Shown here one piece after another: positions 6,323 to 13,476 of a stretch of DNA of 15,911 nt (within the stretch, counting starts at the first letter, position 1; each line of letters begins with the position of its first letter). Below the pieces are notes generated by a model, which saw only the letters and a program-made list of their open reading frames with translations, ran no database searches and was not told the origin of the DNA. A program made the position numbers and the translations under genes. This DNA is from DATLAN01 sp035527455 (GTDB taxonomy: Bacteria; Planctomycetota; Planctomycetia; Pirellulales; Thermoguttaceae), in NCBI GenBank assembly GCA_035527455.1, contig DATLAN010000423.1, positions 1 to 15,911 on the forward strand, written 5' to 3'.

Positions 6323-7564
6323 TCAACTCTCCGTTCGCTCCACGCGGCTGACGGCCTGCCCCCGGGCCAGCCGCGTGGTGAGCTGCTCGCCGGGGGTCAA
6401 CTCGGCCGCGTCGCGGATCACCCGGCCGTCCCGGGTCCGCTGCGTCAGGCTGTAGCCGCGTCCCAGCACGGCCAACGGGCTGAGCGATTCGAGCCGGGCC
6501 GCCGCCGTGTCGATCCGACGCCGGGCGAGTTGCAGCCGGTGGCGGATCGCCCGGGCGGAGCGGCCCTCCAACTCGTCCAGCCGCCGTGCCCGGTCGTGAA
6601 CGAGCTGAAACGGGCGGCGGAAGACGTGATGCCGCCGCAGGGCGTCCAGCCGCGATCGGGCCGCCGAGGCACGCGACCGCAAGGCCGCAAACAGCCGCCG
6701 CTGGATCTGCCGCAATCCGGCCACCAACTCGTCGCGGTCGGGGGCGACCAGTTCGGCCGCTTCGCTGGGGGTCAACGCCCGAACGTCGGCCACCAGGTCC
6801 GAGAGCGTCACGTCGATCTCATGTCCCACCGCCGAGATGACCGGAATCCGCGAGGCGTAGATCGCCCGGACGACCACCTCTTCGTTGAACGCCCAAAGGT
6901 CCTCCAGGCTGCCGCCGCCGCGTGTGACGACCAGGCAGTCGATGGGCCGGCTCAGGCGATTGACCAGTTCGATCGCCGCGGCGATCTCTTCGGCGGCCCC
7001 TTCGCCCTGGACGCGGCTGGGCACGACGAGCACGTCGGCCCCTCGCCACCGCCGGCCGAGCACCTGGAGAAAATCGCGGATCGCCGCCCCGGTGGGACTG
7101 GTCACCACGGCGATCTGCTCGACGAACGCCGGCAGCGGTCGTTTTCGGCCCGGATCGAACAGCCCCTCCTGGGCCAGCTTTTCGCGAAGCTGCCGGAAGG
7201 CCAGTTCCAGGGCCCCGATCCCCTTAGGCTCGATCTGTTCGACGATCAACTGGTAGCTTCCCCGCGGGGCGTACACGTCGACGTGTCCCCGGCAGACGAC
7301 CTCCATCCCGTCCTGCAAGTCGAACCGCAGCCGGCTGGCCACGTTCCGCCAGATGGCCGCCCGAAGCTGTGCCCGATCGTCCTTGAGCGTCAGATAACAG
7401 TGCCCCGACCCGGGCCGGGCAAGATTCGAGATCTCCCCGACCACCCAGACCGCCGGAAAGGAGGTCTCCAACAGGTCCTTGATTTGGGCAGTCAATTCCC
7501 AGACCGACAGCACGCGCTGCTCGGCCGGTGCGGGTTCTTCGGAGAATAGATCGCGTTGGGACAT
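6323..7564 (-). CDS. xseA: Exodeoxyribonuclease VII large subunit
   Basis: The protein has 413 residues, starting at the ATG at 7564 with a weak GAGAAG upstream. Exonuclease VII degrades single-stranded DNA from both ends to short oligonucleotides in repair and recombination. The N-terminal OB-fold carries VWVVGEISNLARPGSGH (about residues 39-55). The catalytic domain shows VVTSPTGAAIRD, the TRGGGSLEDLWAFNEE block and SAVGHEIDVTLSDLVAD, all hallmarks of XseA. A basic coiled-coil-prone segment then leads to a C-terminal VLGRGYSLTQ repeat. The length is slightly shorter than the 456 residues of E. coli. The small subunit gene xseB, often adjacent in other bacteria, is not visible here: the DNA downstream holds only the decayed domain remnant. 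I see no convincing promoter immediately upstream, where tandem 20 bp repeats and a large inverted repeat lie. Confidence 0.96.
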   Translation of the reverse strand: MSQRDLFSEEPAPAEQRVLSVWELTAQIKDLLETSFPAVWVVGEISNLARPGSGHCYLTLKDDRAQLRAAIWRNVASRLRFDLQDGMEVVCRGHVDVYAPRGSYQLIVEQIEPKGIGALELAFRQLREKLAQEGLFDPGRKRPLPAFVEQIAVVTSPTGAAIRDFLQVLGRRWRGADVLVVPSRVQGEGAAEEIAAAIELVNRLSRPIDCLVVTRGGGSLEDLWAFNEEVVVRAIYASRIPVISAVGHEIDVTLSDLVADVRALTPSEAAELVAPDRDELVAGLRQIQRRLFAALRSRASAARSRLDALRRHHVFRRPFQLVHDRARRLDELEGRSARAIRHRLQLARRRIDTAAARLESLSPLAVLGRGYSLTQRTRDGRVIRDAAELTPGEQLTTRLARGQAVSRVERTES

Positions 7565-7580
7565 GGGATCTTCTCAGCGT

Positions 7581-7620
7581 AATTTGGCATTCTGCCGGGT
7601 GATTTGGCATCCCGCGGGAT
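7581..7620 (-). repeat. Two tandem 20 bp repeats upstream of xseA
   Basis: Copies at 7581-7600 and 7601-7620 share 15 of 20 bases, including ATTTGGCAT at the start of each. They end 17 bases before the xseA start codon. They might be a regulator site or the worn edge of the neighbouring inverted-repeat element. Confidence 0.45.
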
Positions 7621-7636
7621 ACCGCGAAGCGGTTAC

Positions 7637-7828
7637 ACAACAAAGCCCGGGGTCGCGGAGCGCACCCCGGGTTACGGGGACCCGAAACCAACACAAACCC
7701 CGAAGGGGTTTCACAGCAAACCTGAAAGCTCGGACGCTGCGGCCGATCTGTAAAACCCCTTCGGGGTTTCGGGGGGATTTCATCGCCTCTCGACCCGGGG
7801 TGCGCTCCGCGACCCCGGGCTTTGTTGT
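7637..7828. mobile_element. 192 bp nested inverted-repeat element (MITE- or REPIN-like)
   Basis: The 36 bp arms at 7637-7672 and 7793-7828 are perfect inverted copies. Each arm is itself a hairpin, with CCCGGGGT facing ACCCCGGG. Inside lie two further short hairpins, AAACCCCGAAGGGGTTT (7696-7712) and AACCCCTTCGGGGTT (7753-7767), which are also inverted copies of each other. Nothing coding is visible within it. The right-hand edge overlaps the stop codon of the acyltransferase gene. The structure resembles a non-autonomous element; mobility is inferred and no target duplication is evident. Confidence 0.75.
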
Positions 7829-8673
7829 TAAACGCCTTCGGCGTTGTCACCGGTCGCGTCAGAGAGAACTCGAAGGCTGGAACCGTGCTGCGACTCTGCT
7901 TTTCGGTGGTTCTTCCCCCAATGCGGCCCGGCGAGCTTTGTGGGCGTGTGGATGGTGTGGGAAAGCGGGGCCGAGAAGCGGCGGCCGAGGCGGAATTGGT
8001 TGAGCTTGCGGGTGCGGGACTGGGCCCAGGACTCGGCCTCGAGGGTCAGCCGGTTCATCAACCGCTCGATCTTGACGCGAAAATGCTCCAGGCCCGCCCG
8101 GTCGAGGTCCGGGGGGATGAAGATCTCGGGACTGGGGACCGCTCGGGCACGGCTGAAGGGGCGGGGGATGGCGAATCGGTCCCAACTCCTCAGCCGCCAG
8201 GGGCGATCGTAGCCGTAGCCCGTCGCCACCAAGGGCAGGCCCAGCTTCGAGGCCAGGTAGATCGGACCCGGGGCCAAACGGCGCCGCGGTCCGCGGGGTC
8301 CGTCGGGCGTGATTGTCAGGTGCATGTTGCGGCTCTTGCGCAACAGCTCGCGGATCGCCGCCGACCCGCCGCGATTGGTCGAGCCGCGGACGAAATCGAA
8401 CCCCAGATGATACGCCGCGTGGGAAAGGATCTCGGCGTCCTGGTGCCGGCTCAGCAGCATCGACAGGTTGCAGTGCCCACGCAGGTAGATCGGGAAGAGG
8501 ATGTATTCGTGCCAGAAGATGTGAATCTTTTGCCCCCGGCACTGCGGGGAGATCGGGTCGACGGTGTGGTCGTAGTAGGCCGCTTTGTAGTCGAGCGTGC
8601 TCATCCAGGAGCGGATGGCCAGGGAGCCGAGCAGACCGCCGAGCTTGTTGATGAAGGGGTGGTTGAGTTTCAT
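7828..8673 (-). CDS. DUF374-type lysophospholipid acyltransferase family protein
   Basis: The protein has 281 residues from the ATG at 8673. I chose this start over the upstream start at 8733 because the extra 20 residues are encoded by tandem repeats. It belongs to the LPLAT superfamily, which transfers acyl chains to glycerolipid or lipid A precursors at the inner membrane. W54-H55-E56 begins the histidine motif, GSTNRGG (97-103) and TPDGPRGPR (122-130) are the DUF374 signature blocks, and a hydrophobic segment GPIYLASKLGLPLVATGYG follows. The substrate is not known for most members of this subfamily; relatives are sometimes annotated as KDO/lipid A acyltransferases. The last residues (GDNAEGV) and the TAA at 7830-7828 meet the arm of the inverted-repeat element, so the native C-terminus may have been altered. 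It lies 91 bases downstream of dapF on the same strand and is probably co-transcribed. No Shine-Dalgarno is visible. Confidence 0.9.
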   Translation of the reverse strand: MKLNHPFINKLGGLLGSLAIRSWMSTLDYKAAYYDHTVDPISPQCRGQKIHIFWHEYILFPIYLRGHCNLSMLLSRHQDAEILSHAAYHLGFDFVRGSTNRGGSAAIRELLRKSRNMHLTITPDGPRGPRRRLAPGPIYLASKLGLPLVATGYGYDRPWRLRSWDRFAIPRPFSRARAVPSPEIFIPPDLDRAGLEHFRVKIERLMNRLTLEAESWAQSRTRKLNQFRLGRRFSAPLSHTIHTPTKLAGPHWGKNHRKAESQHGSSLRVLSDATGDNAEGV

Positions 8674-8698
8674 GGGCGTCCGTGCCGGGGGTGGTTCG

Positions 8699-8766
8699 TG
8701 CGAAGCCGCAAGTTGCGAAGCCGCAAGCGGCAAATCTGAAATCTGAAATCTGAAATCCTAAATCCT
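8699..8766 (-). repeat. Compound tandem repeat between dapF and the acyltransferase gene
   Basis: TGCGAAGCCGCAAG occurs at 8699-8712 and 8714-8727, followed by five heptamers: AAATCTG three times (8732-8752), then two AAATCCT units running into the dapF stop codon (8765-8767). The last heptamer thus overlaps the end of dapF. Such 7-base arrays are prone to slippage. Confidence 0.85.
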
Positions 8767-9622
8767 ATGTCTCTTCTCCCCACTCTCCGCTGAACACTTC
8801 CACGGCCGGGCCGGTCATGTGGACGTGGTTGTTCTCGGCCCAGTGGAGTTCCAGGTCGCCGCCGGGCAGGTGAGCGAGAATCTTGCGGCCGGTGCGTCCG
8901 GCCAGTACGCCGGCCACGCAGACGGCACACGCCCCGGTCCCGCAGGCCAGCGTTTCGCCCGCGCCGCGCTCCCACACCCGCACGCGAACCTCCGCCGGAG
9001 AAATCACCTCGACGAACTCGGCGTTGACGCGGTTGGGAAAGTGCGGATGGACTTCCACCTTCGGGCCGATTTCCAGGACCCAGCGATCGCTGAGCTTCTC
9101 GACGAACGTGACGCAATGGGGGTTGCCCATCGAGACGCAGGCCACCCGCAACGGCTCTCCGGCGACGTTCAGGTCGACGTCGACCACGGGGCTGCCTTCG
9201 ACCAGCGGGTTGCCCGGCAGGGTGGTGGGGATCCTCGCGGGCTCGAGGATCGGCTGGCCCATATCCACCCGCACGCGGCGGACGCGGCCGTCGGTCACCT
9301 GCAATTCGAGATCCAGCACACCGGCGCCGGTTTCGATCTTCAGCCTCTCGCGAGGGCACAGGCCGTGGTCGTGGAGGTACTTGCCCACGCAGCGCAGCGC
9401 GTTGCCGCACATTTCGGCCTCGGAGCCGTCGGGGTTGAACATCTGCATCCGCGCGTCGGCCACGTCGGAGGGCCGAATCAGGACCAGCCCGTCGCTGCCC
9501 ACGCCAAAATGCCGGTCGGAGATCCGCCGGGCCAACTCGGCCGGATCGTCGGGCGTCGGCTGGGCGAAGCAATCGACGTAGACGTAGTCGTTGCCCGCCC
9601 CGTGCATTTTGGTGAATCGCAT
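8765..9622 (-). CDS. dapF: Diaminopimelate epimerase
   Basis: The protein has 285 residues from the ATG at 9622, with a GGAAG 8 bases upstream. It is a cofactor-independent epimerase converting LL- to meso-diaminopimelate in the cytoplasm, for lysine and peptidoglycan synthesis. The N-terminal KMHGAGNDY (5-13) is diagnostic. The two catalytic cysteines are Cys72 in EMCGNALRC and Cys227 in LACGTGAC, in the usual pseudo-symmetric halves. Length is normal and nothing is disrupted. A strong promoter candidate lies 42-70 bases upstream, and the acyltransferase gene follows on the same strand, so this is probably the first gene of a short operon. Its presence fits a peptidoglycan-containing planctomycete. 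The end of the gene (TAG at 8767-8765) falls inside a heptamer repeat. Confidence 0.97.
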   Translation of the reverse strand: MRFTKMHGAGNDYVYVDCFAQPTPDDPAELARRISDRHFGVGSDGLVLIRPSDVADARMQMFNPDGSEAEMCGNALRCVGKYLHDHGLCPRERLKIETGAGVLDLELQVTDGRVRRVRVDMGQPILEPARIPTTLPGNPLVEGSPVVDVDLNVAGEPLRVACVSMGNPHCVTFVEKLSDRWVLEIGPKVEVHPHFPNRVNAEFVEVISPAEVRVRVWERGAGETLACGTGACAVCVAGVLAGRTGRKILAHLPGGDLELHWAENNHVHMTGPAVEVFSGEWGEET

Positions 9623-9663
9623 GGCTCTACTTCCGTCGGGTGATGGGCGTCGGTGGACTCGCT

Positions 9664-9692
9664 ATTCTAGGGGACGATAGCCGAGTTGACAA
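9664..9692 (-). promoter_or_regulatory. Putative promoter of dapF
   Basis: On the minus strand TTGTCA (9692-9687), a 17-base spacer and TAGAAT (9669-9664) each match the sigma70 consensus at five of six positions. The start point would be near 9657, giving a leader of about 35 bases. Confidence 0.5.
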
Positions 9693-9702
9693 GCTACAAA
9701 GC

Positions 9703-9772
9703 CGCGACCGGTGGTCGCGCCTGGACAGTCGAACAGTCGCGACCGAACAGTCGCGACCGAACAGTCGCGACC
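9703..9772. repeat. Palindrome and triple 14 bp repeat upstream of dapF
   Basis: CGCGACCGGTGGTCGCG (9703-9719) is a 7 bp stem with a three-base loop. It is followed by three exact copies of GAACAGTCGCGACC (9731-9744, 9745-9758, 9759-9772). The word TCGCGACC or its complement recurs throughout, so palindrome and direct repeats look related. Nothing coding is seen in 9623-9817. Confidence 0.85.
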
Positions 9773-9817
9773 GTCACTCGTTTCCGACCGAAGGGCGCGA
9801 CCAACGGGCGCGGTTTT

Positions 9818-10147
9818 TTAGCCGCTGAGGTCAAGGAGGTTGCCGCTTTCGCCGGTGGCGTCTTTGCTTTGGCGTGACGGGCCAGCGGCGCCCTTGGGGG
9901 TCTCGGCATTTCCTTCCGAGGACGGTTCCCAGAGGCGTCGGCCGTCGGCGTCGCGATCTTCTGCTTCGTGGTCTTCGCCGTTGGCCTCGCCGATCCCGGC
10001 GGCCGCTTCGGCCTTCTTGTCGCTGTCGGTGCGGCGTTGCTGGACGGCGGCGTCCTGCTGGGCCCGTTCGGGTTCCGAGCCCTGCGTCTGGGCCAGCGGC
10101 GAGCCGGCGGCGCTGCCGATGATTCCTGCCAGTGGACCTATGCTCAT
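9818..10147 (-). CDS. Small hypothetical protein, planctomycete-type, charged and low-complexity
   Basis: The protein has 109 residues. The ATG at 10147 is fixed by GGAGGTGA (10160-10153), among the strongest ribosome binding sites in the window; a GTG at 10156 lies inside that site and is rejected. The N-terminus is mildly hydrophobic and glycine/alanine-rich (IGPLAGIIGSAAGSPLA). It is followed by a long polar segment with ERAQQDAAVQQRR, a KAEAAAGIGEA stretch and DADGRRLWE near the middle, then a proline/serine/glycine-rich tail. No catalytic motif or membrane helix is evident. I have an unverified recollection of similar DADGRRLWE-containing proteins in other planctomycetes. It sits 43 bases after the AsmA-like gene on the same strand, so co-transcription and an envelope-related role are possible but unproven. 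Confidence 0.72.
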   Translation of the reverse strand: MSIGPLAGIIGSAAGSPLAQTQGSEPERAQQDAAVQQRRTDSDKKAEAAAGIGEANGEDHEAEDRDADGRRLWEPSSEGNAETPKGAAGPSRQSKDATGESGNLLDLSG

Positions 10148-10152
10148 GAGGG

Positions 10153-10160
10153 TCACCTCC
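10153..10160 (-). promoter_or_regulatory. Strong ribosome binding site GGAGGTGA
   Basis: It ends 5 bases before the ATG at 10147 (the GGAGG core is 8 bases away). It decides the start of the small protein and implies that the protein is well translated. Confidence 0.75.
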
Positions 10161-10190
10161 CCAAGGATAGGTTGCTTCGGAACGCGGTTC

Positions 10191-13100
10191 TCACCGCCCC
10201 CTTTCCTCTCGCGAGCCCACGTGCGGAATCAACGACCGCAAGGGCGGCAGGAGGGTGTCCGGGGCGGTGCCGTTTTTCAGATCCCTCTGCAATTGTAGCT
10301 GCGCCTGGTTGACGGCGGGAAAGAACTCCTTCTTGGTTTTCGGCTCCTGCAGGGTCCCGTCTACGCGAATCTGCATGATTTGTCGGCCGGCTCCCCGGAA
10401 AATCTCGGAGAATCCCGGCAATTCCCACTCGTTGCGTCCCAGGATCGGCTGGAAACGCAGGGCGACGTTGGAATCGAAGTCCATCTCGCCCTGGCCCAAC
10501 AGGCTGATCGCGTCGCCGTTAAAATTGATCTTTTCGAAGTAAATGTGGTTGCCCCGGATGTCGAAGACGATGTCGCTGTTGCTGAAGGCGGTGCGGTCGG
10601 GCTCGCGGAGGCTGAGGATGCTGAGCAATTCGATCATCAGCGGCAGTTCCCAGATATCCGCGTCGCCCAGCCAGATCTGTCCCCGCCCGCCCATGCCGTT
10701 GAGGTTCCGCCCGGTGCCGCCCAGATCGATCGTGGCCGTGATCTTTCCTTTGAGGTTTTGCCGTCCGGCCATGACTTCCTGGGCGAAGCGGGCCAGATCG
10801 GCCTCGGAGAGCGTGGCGTGAAACCCGTAACGCGGCCCCGAATCCAGCGACACCCAGGCGTCGCTCCAGACGTTCCCGCCGAAGAGCCTCGCCGAAAGCG
10901 GCCGGGGCTTGACCGGCTGTCGGGCGGGATTCTGCCGGGCGAGTTCGTTCTCGCGGCGACCCACCCAGGAGCCCAGCAGCACCTGCCGGTCGTCGATCCA
11001 CAGCGGGCCCATCAGCCGGGTGAACTGAAAATCGAGCCAGGAGGCCGAGTCGATGTCCAGTTCGCCGTGCGAGTAGAAACGCTCGCCGTCGTAGGCACCC
11101 ACCAGCGTCACGCTCCCGTAGACGTCCTCGAGCGTCACGCCGCAATCGAGCGTGCCCTGGTGCATGACGATTTCCAGGTCCCAACTCGAGTGGACCGGAT
11201 CGGTTTCGCCGCTGCCGCCTTGAAGTGCGAACGCGCCGCGGAGGTGGACGCCTCCGGTCGGTTTCAGCGCGGCGATCGCCTGCTTCAACCTGTCCGGTAC
11301 CGCTTGGATGAAGTCGCGATCCTCGAGCTGAAGCCGATCGACCGAGAGCCCCTCGAGCGCCAGCGACCAGTTTCCATCGGCGAGAAACTCGCAGTCGCCT
11401 CGGCCGGCCGCGATCTTGACCGTGCCGTGTTCCGCCTTCAAGCGCTCGATCGCCACGTGTCCGTTCCCGTAAGTCAGCCCGCACTGCACCTTCTCGAGGC
11501 GGAAGGGAAAGCGGACCGGCTCGATCGAGACGGTGTCGTCTTTGGGTCTTGCCCGAACGCTCACCACGGCCTGCTTCTGCCCGGGCGGACGATGGACCGC
11601 GACTTCGTCCAGGTCGATCTTTCCCTGCGGTTTCAAGGTGTCCCACGCCCGGCGGATGCTCTCGCGAAGAAATGCGTTGCGGAGTTCTTCATCCAGGCGG
11701 ACGTCGGCCGCGGTGAAGCGCAGCAGCATCTCCCCGCCGCGCGCCGGCGAGTCGAGGCGTCCCTCGCAGGTGATCCGCGCCGAGTCGTTGATCCCCTTCA
11801 GATCCTGGAACGTCCAGTCATCGTCGCGCATCACGGCCTTGCCGCAAACGTTGTCGACCGGGTAGGGGAACAGCTCGTAGCAGATGGTACAGCGGTTCTT
11901 CTCGCCGAGTTGAACGACCATCTCCTTGCGCATCGGCTGGTCGGGGGCGTCGCGTTGGACCAGCCAATAGAAATCGAACGTACCGCCGAGATTCAAAGAG
12001 CGGACGACCTCGCGGGATGGTTCGGCAATGGCCGCCAGCAGTTTCGCGTCGAACGGCACCTCCTCGCCCCAAGCCTCGAAACGGCCGAACGGGGCGGACG
12101 ACGCCTGGCGAAAGACGGTTCTGATGCGTATGGGCCGGTCGCCGCTTCGGGCCGTGAGGTCCTCCGTCCACAACACGTCGTCTTGCCAGCGCAGCATGCC
12201 CGTGGCGTGCTCGAGCCGGTAGCGGAACTTGTGGTAGCAGAACGAGACGTCCAGGCACCGCATCGCGACTTCCGGGCGCCAGGTCTGCCCGTCGAAGGCC
12301 AGGTTCACGTCGAGATCGACCGGTCCGGCCGGGTCGTACTTGTCCCACTGCGGTTGCAGCCGCGCTCGCCAGTCGCCGGGCAGGAAATCCAGCAGGCGGC
12401 GGTCCAGCTCCAGTTGCCGGACGTTGGCCACGAGCGAAAACGGACTGTCCGGCTCGAACCCGGCCCGGTGCACGGACAGTCGGATCGTGGCCGGGCCGCA
12501 TCGGGCCGTCAACTCGTCGACGTGGAGCCCCTCGTTATTCAGCCGCACCGTCGCCTGCACCTCGGTCAGCGGATCGGGCAGACGGGGATCGACGATCCGC
12601 CCGCTCTGGAGTTGTCCGGCCAACTCGAATTGGTAAGGCGACTGGGACGCACCATTGCTGCCAAGCCGAAAGCCCACGGTCGCACGCCCTCGCAGTTCGC
12701 CCAACACGGCCAGCTTTTCGGCCAGCGGTTCGGGTACCACCTCGCGCAGCTCGGGCGAAATCTCCAGCCCTTCGACGGTACCTTCGACCGACCACGCCTG
12801 CCGCTGGGAATCGACCCAGCCGGTCACCTTCACCCGGTCCAAGTGATCGGTGCGGAACGTCCCTTCCAGTTTGCGAAGGTGCGGGCTTTGGCCGGGAGCG
12901 TCGGAGGGGTCCGGGAGAGTCCACTTCAGATCGATGTCTCGCAGGGCCAGCGTGCCGGAGGTCCCCTTCGACGAATCGACGATCTCCACGATGCCGTCTT
13001 CGATCACCACCGGCGGCGGACAATCGCCACACTTCGGCAGCGGAAGCAGCCTGGCGAAGCTCCAGGTTCCGTCCGCCCGGCGGGCCGCGCGGAGCTTGGG

Positions 13101-13406
13101 TCGGCGAAGCGTGATGTGCGTAATCGGCGGCTCCTCCGTGATCAGACCTCGCAGGTCGGTCTCGCACTTCAGCACCATTTCGCCGATATGCAGCAACTCG
13201 GCGGAAGGGCCTTCCCCTTGCGGATCGACAATCGAAAGGTCCCGGACCTTGATCCCCTCGCCCTCGACCAACTCGGCGGCGCGGACCGTCACCTTCAGGC
13301 CGGGATAGTGCCGGGCGATCCGCTGAAGCACGCGGCAGCGTATCTTTTCATCTATCTGGAGGTAGAAATAGGGCACGCCCACCGCCAGGGCAATCGCCCC
13401 GAGCAC
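10191..13406 (-). CDS. AsmA-like large membrane-anchored protein
   Basis: From the GTG at 13406 the protein has 1071 residues. AsmA/YhdP/TamB-type proteins are inner-membrane-anchored, beta-rich bridges implicated in phospholipid movement to the outer membrane and in its assembly. Visible here are a hydrophobic N-terminus, the early block KVTVRAAELVEGEGIKVRDL, an RADGTWSFARLLPLP segment common in AsmA-like proteins, long repetitive beta-strand-rich sequence, and a C-terminal part with GRGQIWLGDADIWELP, GDAISLLGQGEMDF and the ending MQIRVDGTLQEPKTKKEFF. The start is doubtful. No ATG, GTG or TTG lies in frame upstream of 13406 before the frame closes, yet hydrophobic, aromatic codons continue upstream (CWFCFKWGLVLGAIALAVGV). 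An ATT at 13457 with GGAGGG nine bases before it would give the full anchor. The gene follows the glycosyltransferase and precedes the small protein, all on one strand. Confidence 0.85.
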   Translation of the reverse strand: MLGAIALAVGVPYFYLQIDEKIRCRVLQRIARHYPGLKVTVRAAELVEGEGIKVRDLSIVDPQGEGPSAELLHIGEMVLKCETDLRGLITEEPPITHITLRRPKLRAARRADGTWSFARLLPLPKCGDCPPPVVIEDGIVEIVDSSKGTSGTLALRDIDLKWTLPDPSDAPGQSPHLRKLEGTFRTDHLDRVKVTGWVDSQRQAWSVEGTVEGLEISPELREVVPEPLAEKLAVLGELRGRATVGFRLGSNGASQSPYQFELAGQLQSGRIVDPRLPDPLTEVQATVRLNNEGLHVDELTARCGPATIRLSVHRAGFEPDSPFSLVANVRQLELDRRLLDFLPGDWRARLQPQWDKYDPAGPVDLDVNLAFDGQTWRPEVAMRCLDVSFCYHKFRYRLEHATGMLRWQDDVLWTEDLTARSGDRPIRIRTVFRQASSAPFGRFEAWGEEVPFDAKLLAAIAEPSREVVRSLNLGGTFDFYWLVQRDAPDQPMRKEMVVQLGEKNRCTICYELFPYPVDNVCGKAVMRDDDWTFQDLKGINDSARITCEGRLDSPARGGEMLLRFTAADVRLDEELRNAFLRESIRRAWDTLKPQGKIDLDEVAVHRPPGQKQAVVSVRARPKDDTVSIEPVRFPFRLEKVQCGLTYGNGHVAIERLKAEHGTVKIAAGRGDCEFLADGNWSLALEGLSVDRLQLEDRDFIQAVPDRLKQAIAALKPTGGVHLRGAFALQGGSGETDPVHSSWDLEIVMHQGTLDCGVTLEDVYGSVTLVGAYDGERFYSHGELDIDSASWLDFQFTRLMGPLWIDDRQVLLGSWVGRRENELARQNPARQPVKPRPLSARLFGGNVWSDAWVSLDSGPRYGFHATLSEADLARFAQEVMAGRQNLKGKITATIDLGGTGRNLNGMGGRGQIWLGDADIWELPLMIELLSILSLREPDRTAFSNSDIVFDIRGNHIYFEKINFNGDAISLLGQGEMDFDSNVALRFQPILGRNEWELPGFSEIFRGAGRQIMQIRVDGTLQEPKTKKEFFPAVNQAQLQLQRDLKNGTAPDTLLPPLRSLIPHVGSREERGR

Positions 13407-13466
13407 CAGGCCCCACTTGAAACAGAACCAACAGAAGTTGACAGCGCGGCCGAAAATGAGAATCCA

Positions 13467-13472
13467 CCCTCC
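13467..13472 (-). promoter_or_regulatory. Shine-Dalgarno GGAGGG pointing to an ATT start
   Basis: GGAGGG (13472-13467) lies just after the glycosyltransferase stop. In the AsmA-like frame the only codons at normal distance are ATT at 13463 (3 bases) and ATT at 13457 (9 bases). The GTG at 13406 is 60 bases away. Confidence 0.5.
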
Positions 13473-13476
13473 GTGG

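Noticed and set aside
6530..7549. 339-codon plus-strand open frame opposite xseA
   Set aside because: It is antisense to a well-conserved exonuclease gene and has no recognisable domain.
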